Of a stretch of 64,000 nt of DNA, positions 53,301 through 61,538 are shown piece after piece. How positions within the stretch are numbered: the first letter of the stretch is position 1; the number at the start of each line of letters is the position of its first letter. The translations under genes were made by a program, and so were the position numbers. The notes below the pieces were generated by a model. It had not been told where the DNA came from. It did not search any database and was given only the letters and a program-made list of their open reading frames with translations. The stretch covers positions 124,001 to 188,000 of the forward strand of contig CAVQCG010000005.1 in assembly GCA_963710975.1 (NCBI GenBank), read 5' to 3'. Source of the stretch: JBBQXH01 sp963710975. GTDB lineage: Bacteria > Actinomycetota > Thermoleophilia > Gaiellales > Gaiellaceae.

Positions 53301-54211
53301 CCAAGCTGCCGACGCCGCTCGAGGCGGCGGACGAAGCGCTGGCGGGTCGCCCTGAGGTCTACCTGAAGCGAGAGGACGTGCACGAGCTCGGCGCGTTCAA
53401 GTGGCGCGGCGCTCTGCCGGTCGTCGAGGCGTATCGGGAAGCTGGCGCCGAAACCATCGTCACCGCTTCGACGGGAAACCATGGCGCGGCAACCGCCTGG
53501 GCTGCGTCCCGGCTCGGGGTGCGGGCTGTTGTCTTCGCGCCGGCCAACGCAGCCCGTACGAAGCTCGACCTGATCGAGCACTTCGGAGGGGAGGTCATCC
53601 TGGTCGGCGAGGATTTCGACGAGGCGAAGGCGGCCGCGGCCGACTACGCATCCGCCGAAGGAGCTCCGCTGTTCGAGGACGGCGCCGAATGGCTCCAGTA
53701 CGAGGGCTATCGAGAGATCGCAGCCGAGATCCTGGATCAACTCGCGACGCCGCCGGCGGCTGTCGTCGTCCCGCTCGGCAACGGCGCGCTGCTCGGCGGG
53801 ATCGGCCTCGAGCTGTGCGAGCGATCTCCCGGGACGCAACGGATCGGCGTCCAGTCCCGCGAGGCTCCGGTGATGGTCGAGTCCTGGCGGGCCGGCCGGA
53901 TCGTCGAATCCGACCGTGCCGGCACCTTCGCCGACGGCCTCGCCATCCGGGTTGCGATCCCGCTCGCCGTCGAGGCACTCGGCGAGGTGGCCTCACGAAT
54001 GGTGCTCGTCTCCGAGCGAGCGATCGCGAGCGCGGTTGGCGCCTACGCCGCGCGCGGGATTCGGGTCGAGGGTGCCGCGGCCGCCGCCCTCGGCGCTCTC
54101 CAGCAGCTGGGCGACGTCGGGGGCCCCATCGTGCTCATCGTCACCGGCCGGAACATCGACGACGAGCTCTGGCACCGCGCCTGTTCTCATCCGGCCTCGT
54201 TTCCGGACTGA
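53297..54211 (+). CDS. Serine/threonine dehydratase-like PLP enzyme
   Basis: A 304-residue fold-type II PLP enzyme. The lysine that holds PLP is Lys35 in GAFKWRGAL, STGNHG binds the substrate carboxylate, and GNGALLGG cradles the PLP phosphate. It has no ACT domain and is a little short for a threonine dehydratase. That is consistent with a catabolic dehydratase, a racemase or a beta-eliminase. Translational coupling to the cysteine-dioxygenase-like gene suggests a sulfur amino acid or hydroxy-amino acid as substrate. Confidence 0.85.
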   Translation: MTKLPTPLEAADEALAGRPEVYLKREDVHELGAFKWRGALPVVEAYREAGAETIVTASTGNHGAATAWAASRLGVRAVVFAPANAARTKLDLIEHFGGEVILVGEDFDEAKAAAADYASAEGAPLFEDGAEWLQYEGYREIAAEILDQLATPPAAVVVPLGNGALLGGIGLELCERSPGTQRIGVQSREAPVMVESWRAGRIVESDRAGTFADGLAIRVAIPLAVEALGEVASRMVLVSERAIASAVGAYAARGIRVEGAAAAALGALQQLGDVGGPIVLIVTGRNIDDELWHRACSHPASFPD

Positions 54212-54375
54212 GCATCTCGTTCGCCGCGCTTCCAGGAACCTGTGACGGAAGTCCGTATGACGTTCCACTGCCAACCGTCGGAAGTCGGCGACGAATCGTG
54301 TGGAGGGAGATGCGCCGGACATCGGAACGCTCTTCGATGTGACACCTTCCGTGCCGCTTCGTCACGACTTCGCCG

Positions 54376-54430
54376 CGAACGCGAAACGAAACCAGCACGA
54401 CCCCGAAGGGGTCTGACCCCATCGCGTTCG
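54376..54430. terminator. Nested hairpin between convergent genes
   Basis: The inner stem GACCCC (54399-54404) / GGGGTC (54408-54413) has a GAA loop. An outer pair CGAACGCGA (54376-54384) / TCGCGTTCG (54422-54430) encloses it, and TCGCGTTCG is repeated at 54436-54444. The element lies in the 270-bp gap between the dehydratase stop (54211) and the korB stop (54482), which holds no convincing gene. Confidence 0.5.
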
Positions 54431-54481
54431 ACCAATCGCGTTCGGCCGCGCTTCGAGGCCATCCCGCGCCGGCGGATTGCG

Positions 54482-55495
54482 TCAGGCGACCGTCCAGGTG
54501 TCGCCCGAATGGAGGAGCCCGTGCAGATCTCCGTCTCCGAGCTTCGCCCTGGCCTGGTCGAGCTGCTCGTCCATCGCTGCGCCGTAGACCGGACGCTCGA
54601 CAGCCCGAAAGACTCCGATCGGCGTCGGTCCCGTCGGACGCTCCGAGAGATGAACGAGCGCGAAAGCCAGGCTCGGGTCGGTCCGACGCGCGTCGTGGAC
54701 GAGCAGGGCGTCCTCGCCTACATCCGCGACGTCGACGATCTCGAGCCCGCCGTCCCGTCGCTGAACGACGCCTCGCTCTCCTTCGGGACCGAAGCGGATG
54801 GGTTGCCCGTGTGCGAGCCGGATCTGGTTGAGCGTCTTCGTCGCCTTGTCCGTGAGCACGTCGAACGCGCCGTCGTTGAAGACCGGACAGTTCTGGTAGA
54901 TCTCGACGAGTGCGGTCCCCTCGTGTTCGGCGGCCTGACGAAGCACCTCGGTGAAGTGCGCCCTGTCGACGTCGAGTGTTCTCGCCACAAACGTCGCTTC
55001 GGCCCCGAGCGCGAGCGCAAGCGGGTTGAACGGGTGGTCGAGCGCGCCGAAGGGCGTCGATTTCGTGATCTTGCCGATCTCGCTCGTCGGGGAGTACTGC
55101 CCTTTCGTCAAGCCGTAGATCTGATTGTTGAAGAGCAGGATCTTGAGCGGGACATTCCGGCGCAGGGCATGGATGAGGTGATTGCCGCCAATGGAGAGAC
55201 TGTCGCCGTCACCGGTGATCACCCAGACACAGAGATCGCGCCGTGCGACAGCAAGCCCGGTCGCAAGCGGCACGGCGCGGCCGTGGATGCCGTGCATTCC
55301 GTAGGTGTTCATGTAGTAGGCGAAGCGGCCGGCACAGCCGATGCCCGCGACGAACACCATGCGCTCTGGCGGAATCCCCAGCTCGGGCATGAACCCCTGG
55401 ACTGCGCTCAGGATCGCGTAGTCGCCACAACCGGGACACCAGCGCGGATCCTGATCGGTCGCCCATGCCTTTTTCTCGGAGGCAGCAACAGCCAT
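54482..55495 (-). CDS. korB: 2-oxoacid:ferredoxin oxidoreductase beta subunit
   Basis: A 337-residue thiamine-diphosphate subunit. WCPGCGDYAIL is the family start. GDGDSLSIGGNHLIHALRRN with the later NNQIYGLTKGQ forms the ThDP/Mg motif. ATG 55495 lies four bases after the korA stop. With KorA it oxidatively decarboxylates 2-oxoglutarate (or a similar 2-oxoacid) to the CoA ester, reducing ferredoxin. This replaces or supplements the 2-oxoglutarate dehydrogenase complex, as in many actinobacteria. Confidence 0.95.
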   Translation of the reverse strand: MAVAASEKKAWATDQDPRWCPGCGDYAILSAVQGFMPELGIPPERMVFVAGIGCAGRFAYYMNTYGMHGIHGRAVPLATGLAVARRDLCVWVITGDGDSLSIGGNHLIHALRRNVPLKILLFNNQIYGLTKGQYSPTSEIGKITKSTPFGALDHPFNPLALALGAEATFVARTLDVDRAHFTEVLRQAAEHEGTALVEIYQNCPVFNDGAFDVLTDKATKTLNQIRLAHGQPIRFGPEGERGVVQRRDGGLEIVDVADVGEDALLVHDARRTDPSLAFALVHLSERPTGPTPIGVFRAVERPVYGAAMDEQLDQARAKLGDGDLHGLLHSGDTWTVA

Positions 55496-55499
55496 CGGT

Positions 55500-57335
55500 C
55501 TAGAGCCTCCGCTCGATCTCGCGCTCGATCTCGCCGGTCTTGAAGGGTTGGCCCTGCACCTTCGAAATCGCCTCCGCGGGAGCCAGGTATTCGGCTCGGA
55601 TGATCCGCACGAGCTGACCCGTGTTGAGCTCCGGAACGAGAATTGTCGGATAGCCCGCGAGGACGTCCGCCATGTTCGCGGGAAGCGGATTGAGGTGAAG
55701 CACGTGCGCCGTCGCGACGTTGCCGCCACGCGCGCGGACTCGACGCGCAGCTGCCTGGATCGGCCCGTACGTCGAGCCCCAGCCGAGAACGAGGAGATCG
55801 GAGCCGTCCGGGTCGTCGACCTCGAGCGGCGGTATGTCAGTGGCGATCCCCTGCACCTTCCCGGCACGCAGGCGAGTCATCAGCTCGTGGTTTGTCGGGT
55901 CGTACGAGATGTTCCCCGTTCCATCTTCTTTCTCGAGGCCGCCGATCCGGTGCTCGAGCCCTGGTGTCCCGGGAACCGCCCACGGCCGCGCGAGGTTCGC
56001 GCCCCGGTGATAGGGAAGGAACTCGCCGTCGACTTCGGAGACGGCAGCGAAGCTCGGGTCGATCTCGGGGAGATCGTCGACGGCGGGGATGAGCCACGGC
56101 TCCGATGAGTTCGCGAGGAACGTGTCCGAAAGCAGGATCACGGGCGTGCGATAGGTCACGGCGATCCGGCACGCCTCGATCGCGGCATCGAAGCACTGGG
56201 CAGGTGTGTAGGGCGCGACGATCGGGATCGGCGATTCGCCGTGACGGCCGTACATCGCCATGAGGAGGTCAGCGGCCTCGTTCTTCGTCGGCATGCCGGT
56301 CGAAGGGCCGGCCCGCTGGACGTCGACGATCACCATCGGAAGCTCGAGCATCACGGCAAGCCCGATGGTCTCGGATTTCAGATCCATCCCGGGGCCACTC
56401 GTTCCGGTGACGCCGAGGTGCCCGCCGAACGACGCGCCGAGCGCGAGATTCGCCGCGGCGATCTCATCCTCGGCCTGAAGCGTCCGGACACCGAAGTTCT
56501 TGTGGCGGGAGAGCTCGTGCAAGAGCTCCGAGGCAGGCGTGATCGGATAGCTCGCGTAGAAGAGGGGCAGGCCACTCCGAACACTCGCTGCGACGAGGCC
56601 CCATGCAAGCGCAGCCGCACCCGAGACATTGCGGTAGATGCCCGGTGTCGCCGGTGCGGGCTTGATCTCGTACTGGACGGCGAACACCTCGGTCGTCTCA
56701 CCGAAGTTCCAGCCGGCGCGAAACGCAGCACGGTTCGCATCTCGGATGTCTGGTCGGGAGGCAAACTTGGCGTCGATCCACTCCTCGGTCACATCCGTCG
56801 GTCTTCCGTACATCCACGACACCAGGCCGAGGGCGAAGAAGTTCTTGGCTCGCTGGGCCTCGCGATTCGTGACGCCCTTGATTCCTTCGGTGGCCCGTAG
56901 GGTGAGGGACTCCATCGGGACGCGAAACAGCTGGTACCCGGACAGGCTCTCGTCGTCCAGCGGGTTCGCGGAGTAGCCGGCCTTCTCGAGGTTGCGTTCG
57001 GTGAACTCGTCCTCGTTGGCGATTATCGAACCACCCTTCTCGAGCAGAGGAAGGTTCGTCCTGAGCGCCGCAGGATTCATCGCCACGAGCACGTTCGGGG
57101 CGTCACCTGGCGTGAGGATGTCTCGAGAGGCGAACTGGATCTGGAACGCCGAGACACCGTGGAGCGTGCCGCGCGGCGCTCTGATCTCTGCCGGGAAGTC
57201 CGGGAGCGTGGCGAGGTCGTTTCCGAGAACCGCCGTCGCGCTCGTGAAGCGGTCGCCCGTCAGTTGCATCCCGTCGCCCGAGTCGCCGGCAAACCGGACG
57301 ACGACTCGGTCGCGTTCTTCTACTGATTTGGCCAA
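55500..57335 (-). CDS. korA: 2-oxoacid:acceptor oxidoreductase alpha subunit (gamma-alpha fusion)
   Basis: A 611-residue subunit. The N-terminal gamma domain (about 10-190) has VVVRFAGDSGDGMQLTGDRF. The alpha domain (about 220-600) has SYPITPASELLHELS and GTSGPGMDLKSETIGLA. It precedes korB by four bases. The start is TTG 57335 in ATG-poor sequence; no better start or ribosome site is visible. Actinobacterial two-subunit KOR enzymes with this fused layout act mainly on 2-oxoglutarate. Confidence 0.95.
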   Translation of the reverse strand: MAKSVEERDRVVVRFAGDSGDGMQLTGDRFTSATAVLGNDLATLPDFPAEIRAPRGTLHGVSAFQIQFASRDILTPGDAPNVLVAMNPAALRTNLPLLEKGGSIIANEDEFTERNLEKAGYSANPLDDESLSGYQLFRVPMESLTLRATEGIKGVTNREAQRAKNFFALGLVSWMYGRPTDVTEEWIDAKFASRPDIRDANRAAFRAGWNFGETTEVFAVQYEIKPAPATPGIYRNVSGAAALAWGLVAASVRSGLPLFYASYPITPASELLHELSRHKNFGVRTLQAEDEIAAANLALGASFGGHLGVTGTSGPGMDLKSETIGLAVMLELPMVIVDVQRAGPSTGMPTKNEAADLLMAMYGRHGESPIPIVAPYTPAQCFDAAIEACRIAVTYRTPVILLSDTFLANSSEPWLIPAVDDLPEIDPSFAAVSEVDGEFLPYHRGANLARPWAVPGTPGLEHRIGGLEKEDGTGNISYDPTNHELMTRLRAGKVQGIATDIPPLEVDDPDGSDLLVLGWGSTYGPIQAAARRVRARGGNVATAHVLHLNPLPANMADVLAGYPTILVPELNTGQLVRIIRAEYLAPAEAISKVQGQPFKTGEIEREIERRL

Positions 57336-57431
57336 CTGCTGCGCGCGCTTCCCGTGTACCGAAGACGTTCAGACCCTACCAGGTTCGATACCGCTCCCGG
57401 TGCACCTGCGCGCGTCGCCCGCGCGAAGCGA

Positions 57432-57776
57432 TCAGGTCGATTGCGTTGGGCCGTCGACACCCTCCGCCGGCGACTCAGGCCGGTTCTCACCGTCGCCACC
57501 GGGCTGATCGAGCTGGTCTCTCAACGTCTTCACCCGCCGCGCCCTCGACTCCAGATGGGGATGGTCGAGCTGACCTTCCTCCCACAACTCGTATGCGGCC
57601 TTGCCCAGATCGTCGTAGGCCTGTCCGAGATCGCGCTTGACCTGAAGCTCCTTCGCCTCCTCCTTGGCTCTGGATGCGGCGTCACCTGCAAAATCCTTTG
57701 CCTGTCCAGCTGCCTGGCCCGCCAGGCCCTTGGCCTGCTCGGCGCCGGCCTTCAGCTTGTCCATGAAGCCGCTCAT
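57432..57776 (-). CDS. Small amphipathic helical protein
   Basis: A 114-residue protein. The first 60 residues consist of Ala/Lys/Gly-rich 11-residue-like helical repeats (KAGAEQAKGLAGQAAGQAKD), similar to LEA- or apolipoprotein-like stress proteins. The tail is polar and disordered. ATG 57776 follows AAGGAAG. There is no signal peptide. The name reflects composition, not a known function. Confidence 0.6.
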   Translation of the reverse strand: MSGFMDKLKAGAEQAKGLAGQAAGQAKDFAGDAASRAKEEAKELQVKRDLGQAYDDLGKAAYELWEEGQLDHPHLESRARRVKTLRDQLDQPGGDGENRPESPAEGVDGPTQST

Positions 57777-57832
57777 CAGACTTCCTTTCGTTTGCTCTGC
57801 AGGGTCACGGCCCCGTTCATGAGACCCTCATC

Positions 57833-58714
57833 CTAGCTCCGCGATCGCCTCACTCCTTCCAGGGATGCCCGGTACAGCCCATCCGAGCACTGGGTAAGGC
57901 CGTCGAGCTCGAGCTCGACGAGAACCGAGGCGACGCGCTCGGCCGGCAGGCCCGTCCGAGCCGCAATCTCGTCCGCTCCTGCCACCCCGTCCTGGAGGCA
58001 GGCGAGCACCGTGGCGTTGTCACCACCGACCGGTGCCGGTGTGCGCGCGGTCTGCTCGAGCCCCAGCGTCGTGAGGACGTCGTCGGCCGCGAGTAGCGGA
58101 ATGGCTCCGAGCTTCAACAGCGCGTTCGATCCAGCCGACAGACTGCTCGTGATCTCGCCCGGCACCGCGAAGACGTCCCGTCCTTCCTCGAGCGCGAAGT
58201 CGGCCGTGATGAGTGCTCCCGATCGCTCGCGTGCCTCGACCACCACGACCGCCAGCGATAGACCGGCCACGATGCGGTTCCTCGCCGGGAACCGCCACGG
58301 CGCCGGCTCGATTCCTGCCGGGTACTCGGACACGAGGAGCCCATCCGCCGCGATCCTCCGCGCAAGCTCCGTGTGCGACCGCGGATAGTCCCGGTCGATT
58401 CCACACCCGAGGACGGCGATGGTCAGCCCACCCGCCTCGAGCGCTCCACGATGGGCCTCGCCGTCGATACCGCGAGCGAGCCCGCTGACGACCACGACTC
58501 CCGCAGCGGCCAACTCGCGGGCGAGCGAGCGAGCGACCTGGGCGCCGTAGCTACTACAGGACCGAGCACCGACGACCGCGACGCATGGGCCCGCGAGCAG
58601 CTCGGGGCGACTCCCCCGAAGATAGAGCCTGGGAGGCGGATCGTAGATCGCCGAGAGATGCGACGGGAATCCTCGATCGGCGCGGGCGAGCACCCCGAAC
58701 ACCTCATCGCTCAC
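57833..58714 (-). CDS. dprA: DNA-processing protein DprA
   Basis: A 293-residue single-strand DNA-binding protein that loads RecA on incoming DNA during transformation. The Rossmann-like core shows VAVVGARSCSSYG, SGLARGIDGEAHRGAL and PARNRIVAGLS. The C-terminal 60 residues form the winged helix (LQDGVAGADEIAARTGL). The N-terminal SAM/helix-hairpin domain of longer DprA proteins is missing. GTG 58714 overlaps the comM stop (GTGA). Confidence 0.92.
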   Translation of the reverse strand: MSDEVFGVLARADRGFPSHLSAIYDPPPRLYLRGSRPELLAGPCVAVVGARSCSSYGAQVARSLARELAAAGVVVVSGLARGIDGEAHRGALEAGGLTIAVLGCGIDRDYPRSHTELARRIAADGLLVSEYPAGIEPAPWRFPARNRIVAGLSLAVVVVEARERSGALITADFALEEGRDVFAVPGEITSSLSAGSNALLKLGAIPLLAADDVLTTLGLEQTARTPAPVGGDNATVLACLQDGVAGADEIAARTGLPAERVASVLVELELDGLTQCSDGLYRASLEGVRRSRS

Positions 58715-60171
58715 GACGTCCCGCCCAGCTCGCGCGGAGCGCGGTAGGAGAGAGCCTCGGCGACGTGGTCCGGCCCCACGCATTCGGCTCCCGCCAGCGC
58801 GGCCACCGTGTGGGCGACGCGAAGCACCCGGGCACGGCCACGGCCGGAGAGCGGAATGCGATCGACAGCCCTGTCGAGGAGCTGCCGAGCGGACTCGCAC
58901 GGCTCTGTCATCACGCCGGCACGTCGCTCACGTGCCTCGACGACACGTGCGGCGACGACCGCGCTCGGCTCGCCGTCGGCACCCCCGAGCTCTCTCGACC
59001 GTGGTCGCGGCACGATGAGAACGAGATCGAACCGATCGAGGAGAGCCCGCGAGAGCTTCGCGTGGTAGCTCGCGATTCGCTGCGGCGTACACACGCATTC
59101 CGCACCCGAGTCGCCGCGGGCGCCGCAGGGACAGAGGTTCATCGTCGCAACCAACGCGAACCGAGCCGGGAACACCGCACGCCCGGTGACCCGGGCGACG
59201 CTGACGACCCCATCCTCGAGCGGTTGACGAAGGGCCTCGAGAACCGGGCGGTGAAACTCGGCGAGCTCGTCGAGAAGCAGAACGCCGCGGTGGGCGAGGC
59301 TCGCCTCGCCGGGACGCGGGCCGGGGCCTCCTCCGACGATGGCGGCCGCCGACGCGCTGTGGTGCGGCGCACGGAACGGCGGGTACGCGACAAGCGGCCG
59401 TCCAGGAGGAAGCAATCCCGCCACCGAGTGGATCCGTGTCACCTCGAGCGCCTCGTCGACCGCGAGTCGAGGGAGGATCCCGGGGAGCCGGCGAGCGAGC
59501 ATCGTCTTGCCTGTTCCAGGCGGACCGGCGAGCAGGAGATTGTGCCGCCCGGCCGCCGCGATCTCGAGTGCGCGCCGTGCGCGTTCCTGTCCGCGGACAT
59601 CTGCGAGGTCAGGGCCGGACGGGGCGGTCTCGGAAGCTGGTTGCGCCGGCTGCTGCGGCTCGAGCTCGCCTCGGAAGTAGGCGCCGGCCTCGGCGAGATG
59701 GCGGAGTGGTATCGGCTGGATCCCCGAGAGCGATACCTCCGATGCGGACTCGGCAGCACAGAGAAGCCGGCCCATCCCGGCCCGGCGTGCGGCCTCGGCA
59801 CAGGCGAGCGCACCTGGAACGGGCCTCAGACGACCGTCGAGCGCAAGCTCACCGACCGCGGCGTGGCCGGAAAGGCGATCCGCAGGAATCTGCCGGGACG
59901 CCGCCAGCAGCGCGAGGGCGATCGGCAGGTCGAAGCCCGATCCCTCCTTGCGCAGATCTGCCGGCGCCAGGTTGACCGTGATCCGCCGGAGAGGCCATTC
60001 GAGGCCGGCGCTCGTGATGCCGCTGCGGACACGCTCCTTCGCCTCCTGGCAGGCCTTGTCGGGGAGACCGACGATCGAGAATCCGGGAACTCCGCGCTGC
60101 AGGTGGGCCTCGACCTCGACGAGCCGGGCCTCGAGGCCAACCAGGGCATGCGTGAGCGCCCGAGCCAACAT
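58711..60171 (-). CDS. comM: Competence-linked Mg-chelatase-like AAA helicase ComM (YifB family)
   Basis: A 486-residue hexameric helicase-like ATPase. The N-terminal ChlI-like domain begins LARALTHALVGLEARLVEVE; Walker A is GPPGTGKT at residues 216-223; LLLDELAEF is Walker B. The Cys cluster MNLCPCGARGDSGAECVC is typical of YifB proteins. It promotes branch migration of donor DNA in transformation. ATG 60171 lies 6 nt after TACGTT, without a ribosome site. It forms an operon with dprA. Confidence 0.95.
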   Translation of the reverse strand: MLARALTHALVGLEARLVEVEAHLQRGVPGFSIVGLPDKACQEAKERVRSGITSAGLEWPLRRITVNLAPADLRKEGSGFDLPIALALLAASRQIPADRLSGHAAVGELALDGRLRPVPGALACAEAARRAGMGRLLCAAESASEVSLSGIQPIPLRHLAEAGAYFRGELEPQQPAQPASETAPSGPDLADVRGQERARRALEIAAAGRHNLLLAGPPGTGKTMLARRLPGILPRLAVDEALEVTRIHSVAGLLPPGRPLVAYPPFRAPHHSASAAAIVGGGPGPRPGEASLAHRGVLLLDELAEFHRPVLEALRQPLEDGVVSVARVTGRAVFPARFALVATMNLCPCGARGDSGAECVCTPQRIASYHAKLSRALLDRFDLVLIVPRPRSRELGGADGEPSAVVAARVVEARERRAGVMTEPCESARQLLDRAVDRIPLSGRGRARVLRVAHTVAALAGAECVGPDHVAEALSYRAPRELGGTS

Positions 60172-60177
60172 GTCTTG

Positions 60178-60183
60178 AACGTA
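60178..60183 (-). promoter_or_regulatory. -10 box for leaderless comM-dprA operon
   Basis: On the minus strand TACGTT precedes ATG 60171 by the 6-nt spacer CAAGAC, so the transcript probably starts at the AUG. Confidence 0.45.
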
Positions 60184-60292
60184 CGCCGGGAAACGACACG
60201 GGTGGTGAACGGCTTCGTCAGGTGTTTGTGACGAAGGATCCAGGCTCGCCGAATCGTCGGCGAGACAACGAACAGAGCAAGTTGACGATCGG

Positions 60293-60886
60293 TTACAGGG
60301 GCTGCATGCCGGAGCGAATCCGGTGGAGCGCCAAGCCGAGGTCCTCCGGCGGAATCCTGCTGTTGTAGAGCGGACTCTCGGCCGCCTGAGTGAGAAGCCA
60401 ACGGCAGTGGGCGACGCTGACGGGCTGAACCTCCACGGCGGGGGAGAGCAGATCCCGGGCGATCCCGTCGAGCTCGCGAGAGTACCGCCAGACGCGGTCC
60501 CGCAGATAGAGGCCGGCCGAGGCGGACAGGCTCCGTCCCCGCACCTCGAGGCTCTCGGACACCATGGATCTGATGCTGGCAGCAAGCTGGGCACGCGTGC
60601 GCGGCTGGATCAGATGTGAACCGAAGGCAGTCACCTCGGGAAGCACGTAGGCCGCCGGGTCGAGGGCGAGCCGCTGAATCTGAAAGCGACGAGCGACAAG
60701 GGCACCGGACGCGAGCACGAGCTGAACCACTGCCCCAACCGCCAGCGCGATCCCGAGGTTCCTGGAGAACGACCAGGCTGCGACCGCAAGGCCCGCCGTC
60801 ACGACTGCGAGGGCACCGCTCTCGATCACCCTCCTTCGTCGCCGATGCAGCCCTTCGCGAGCGTCGTCGAGAGCTCGAGCGTTCAT
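60293..60886 (-). CDS. Membrane protein of unknown function
   Basis: A 197-residue protein with a basic N-terminal tail (EGLHRRRRRVI), two membrane helices (about 24-40 and 43-65), then a cytoplasmic or external domain of about 130 residues (SIRSMVSESLEVRGRSLSASAGLYLRDRVWRYS). ATG 60886 has no strong ribosome site. I recognise no family. It is upstream of comM in the same direction, separated by 121 bp. Confidence 0.55.
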   Translation of the reverse strand: MNARALDDAREGLHRRRRRVIESGALAVVTAGLAVAAWSFSRNLGIALAVGAVVQLVLASGALVARRFQIQRLALDPAAYVLPEVTAFGSHLIQPRTRAQLAASIRSMVSESLEVRGRSLSASAGLYLRDRVWRYSRELDGIARDLLSPAVEVQPVSVAHCRWLLTQAAESPLYNSRIPPEDLGLALHRIRSGMQPL

Positions 60887-60983
60887 GCCGACCGTCCGTA
60901 GACGACCACGATTCGAGGGTAGCGAATCGACCCGAACAGAAGACGCAGTTCACGCCATCAGCCGGCTATGAGAGACTCGTGTC

Positions 60984-61367
60984 GTGGATACTCGACGAAA
61001 GACCACCGCTGCCATCGTTGCGCTCCTCGCCGTCTGCGCGCTGGCGCTTGGCGGCTGTGGCGGAGGGGGCGACGAGACGACCACCATCGCGACGGCGACG
61101 GCTACGACCACCACGACGTCCGGTGGAGATGCCGAGGCCGGTGCCGCAGTGTGGGAGCAGGCGAACTGCGGCGGCTGCCACACGCTCGAGGCCGCGGACT
61201 CGACGGGCGGGGCGGGGCCGAACCTCGACGACCTGAAGCCGGACTTCACGACGGTCGTCACACAGGTGACGACCGGAGGCGGCGGGATGCCTGCGTTCGG
61301 CGACAGTCTGACAGCCCAGCAGATCGACGACGTCGCCGCGTACGTCGTCCGGTCGACGAGCGGCTAA
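60984..61367 (+). CDS. Lipoprotein cytochrome c
   Basis: A 127-residue class I c-type cytochrome. It has a lipoprotein signal (hydrophobic 9-22, lipobox Cys25 in LGGC), then a Thr-rich linker. Heme motif CGGCH is at Cys62/Cys65/His66, and the Met axial ligand is at Met102 in GMPAF. It would be membrane-tethered on the outer face and carry electrons to or from an oxidase or dehydrogenase. The start is GTG 60984. A hairpin array follows the stop directly. Confidence 0.88.
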   Translation: MDTRRKTTAAIVALLAVCALALGGCGGGGDETTTIATATATTTTTSGGDAEAGAAVWEQANCGGCHTLEAADSTGGAGPNLDDLKPDFTTVVTQVTTGGGGMPAFGDSLTAQQIDDVAAYVVRSTSG

Positions 61368-61538
61368 GCAAGCGCCGAAGGCGCGCGCAGCGGACGGGCC
61401 GAAAGCCCCAGGCCGCGAAGTCCAGCCGGCAGAAGCCGGCGCCACCGCAAGCGCCGAAGGCGCGCGCAGCGGACGGGCCGAAGGCCCCAGGCCGCGAAGT
61501 CCAGCCGGCAGTAGCCGGCGCCACCGCCGAAGGCGCGC
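61368..61538. repeat. Tandem 79-bp repeat made of small hairpins
   Basis: Two nearly identical 79-bp units (61368-61446 and 61447-61525, two mismatches) and a 13-bp partial third (61526-61538) fill the gap between the cytochrome c stop and the convergent MMPL transporter stop. Each unit carries GCGCC-GAA-GGCGC, a GGGC(C)/(G)GCCC stem with a GAA-containing loop, and GCCGGC-AGAA-GCCGGC (AGTA in copy 2). It probably ends transcription in both directions or belongs to a dispersed palindromic repeat family. Confidence 0.8.

Noticed and set aside
54187..54462. Minus-strand ORF of 91 codons in the gap between the dehydratase and korB
   Set aside because: It runs through the nested hairpin (the DGVRPLRG part is the translation of the GACCCC stem), has low-complexity Arg-rich content and no ribosome site.
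61368..61525. CRISPR-like array
   Set aside because: Units are 79 bp, directly adjacent and nearly identical throughout, with no unique spacers and no cas genes.
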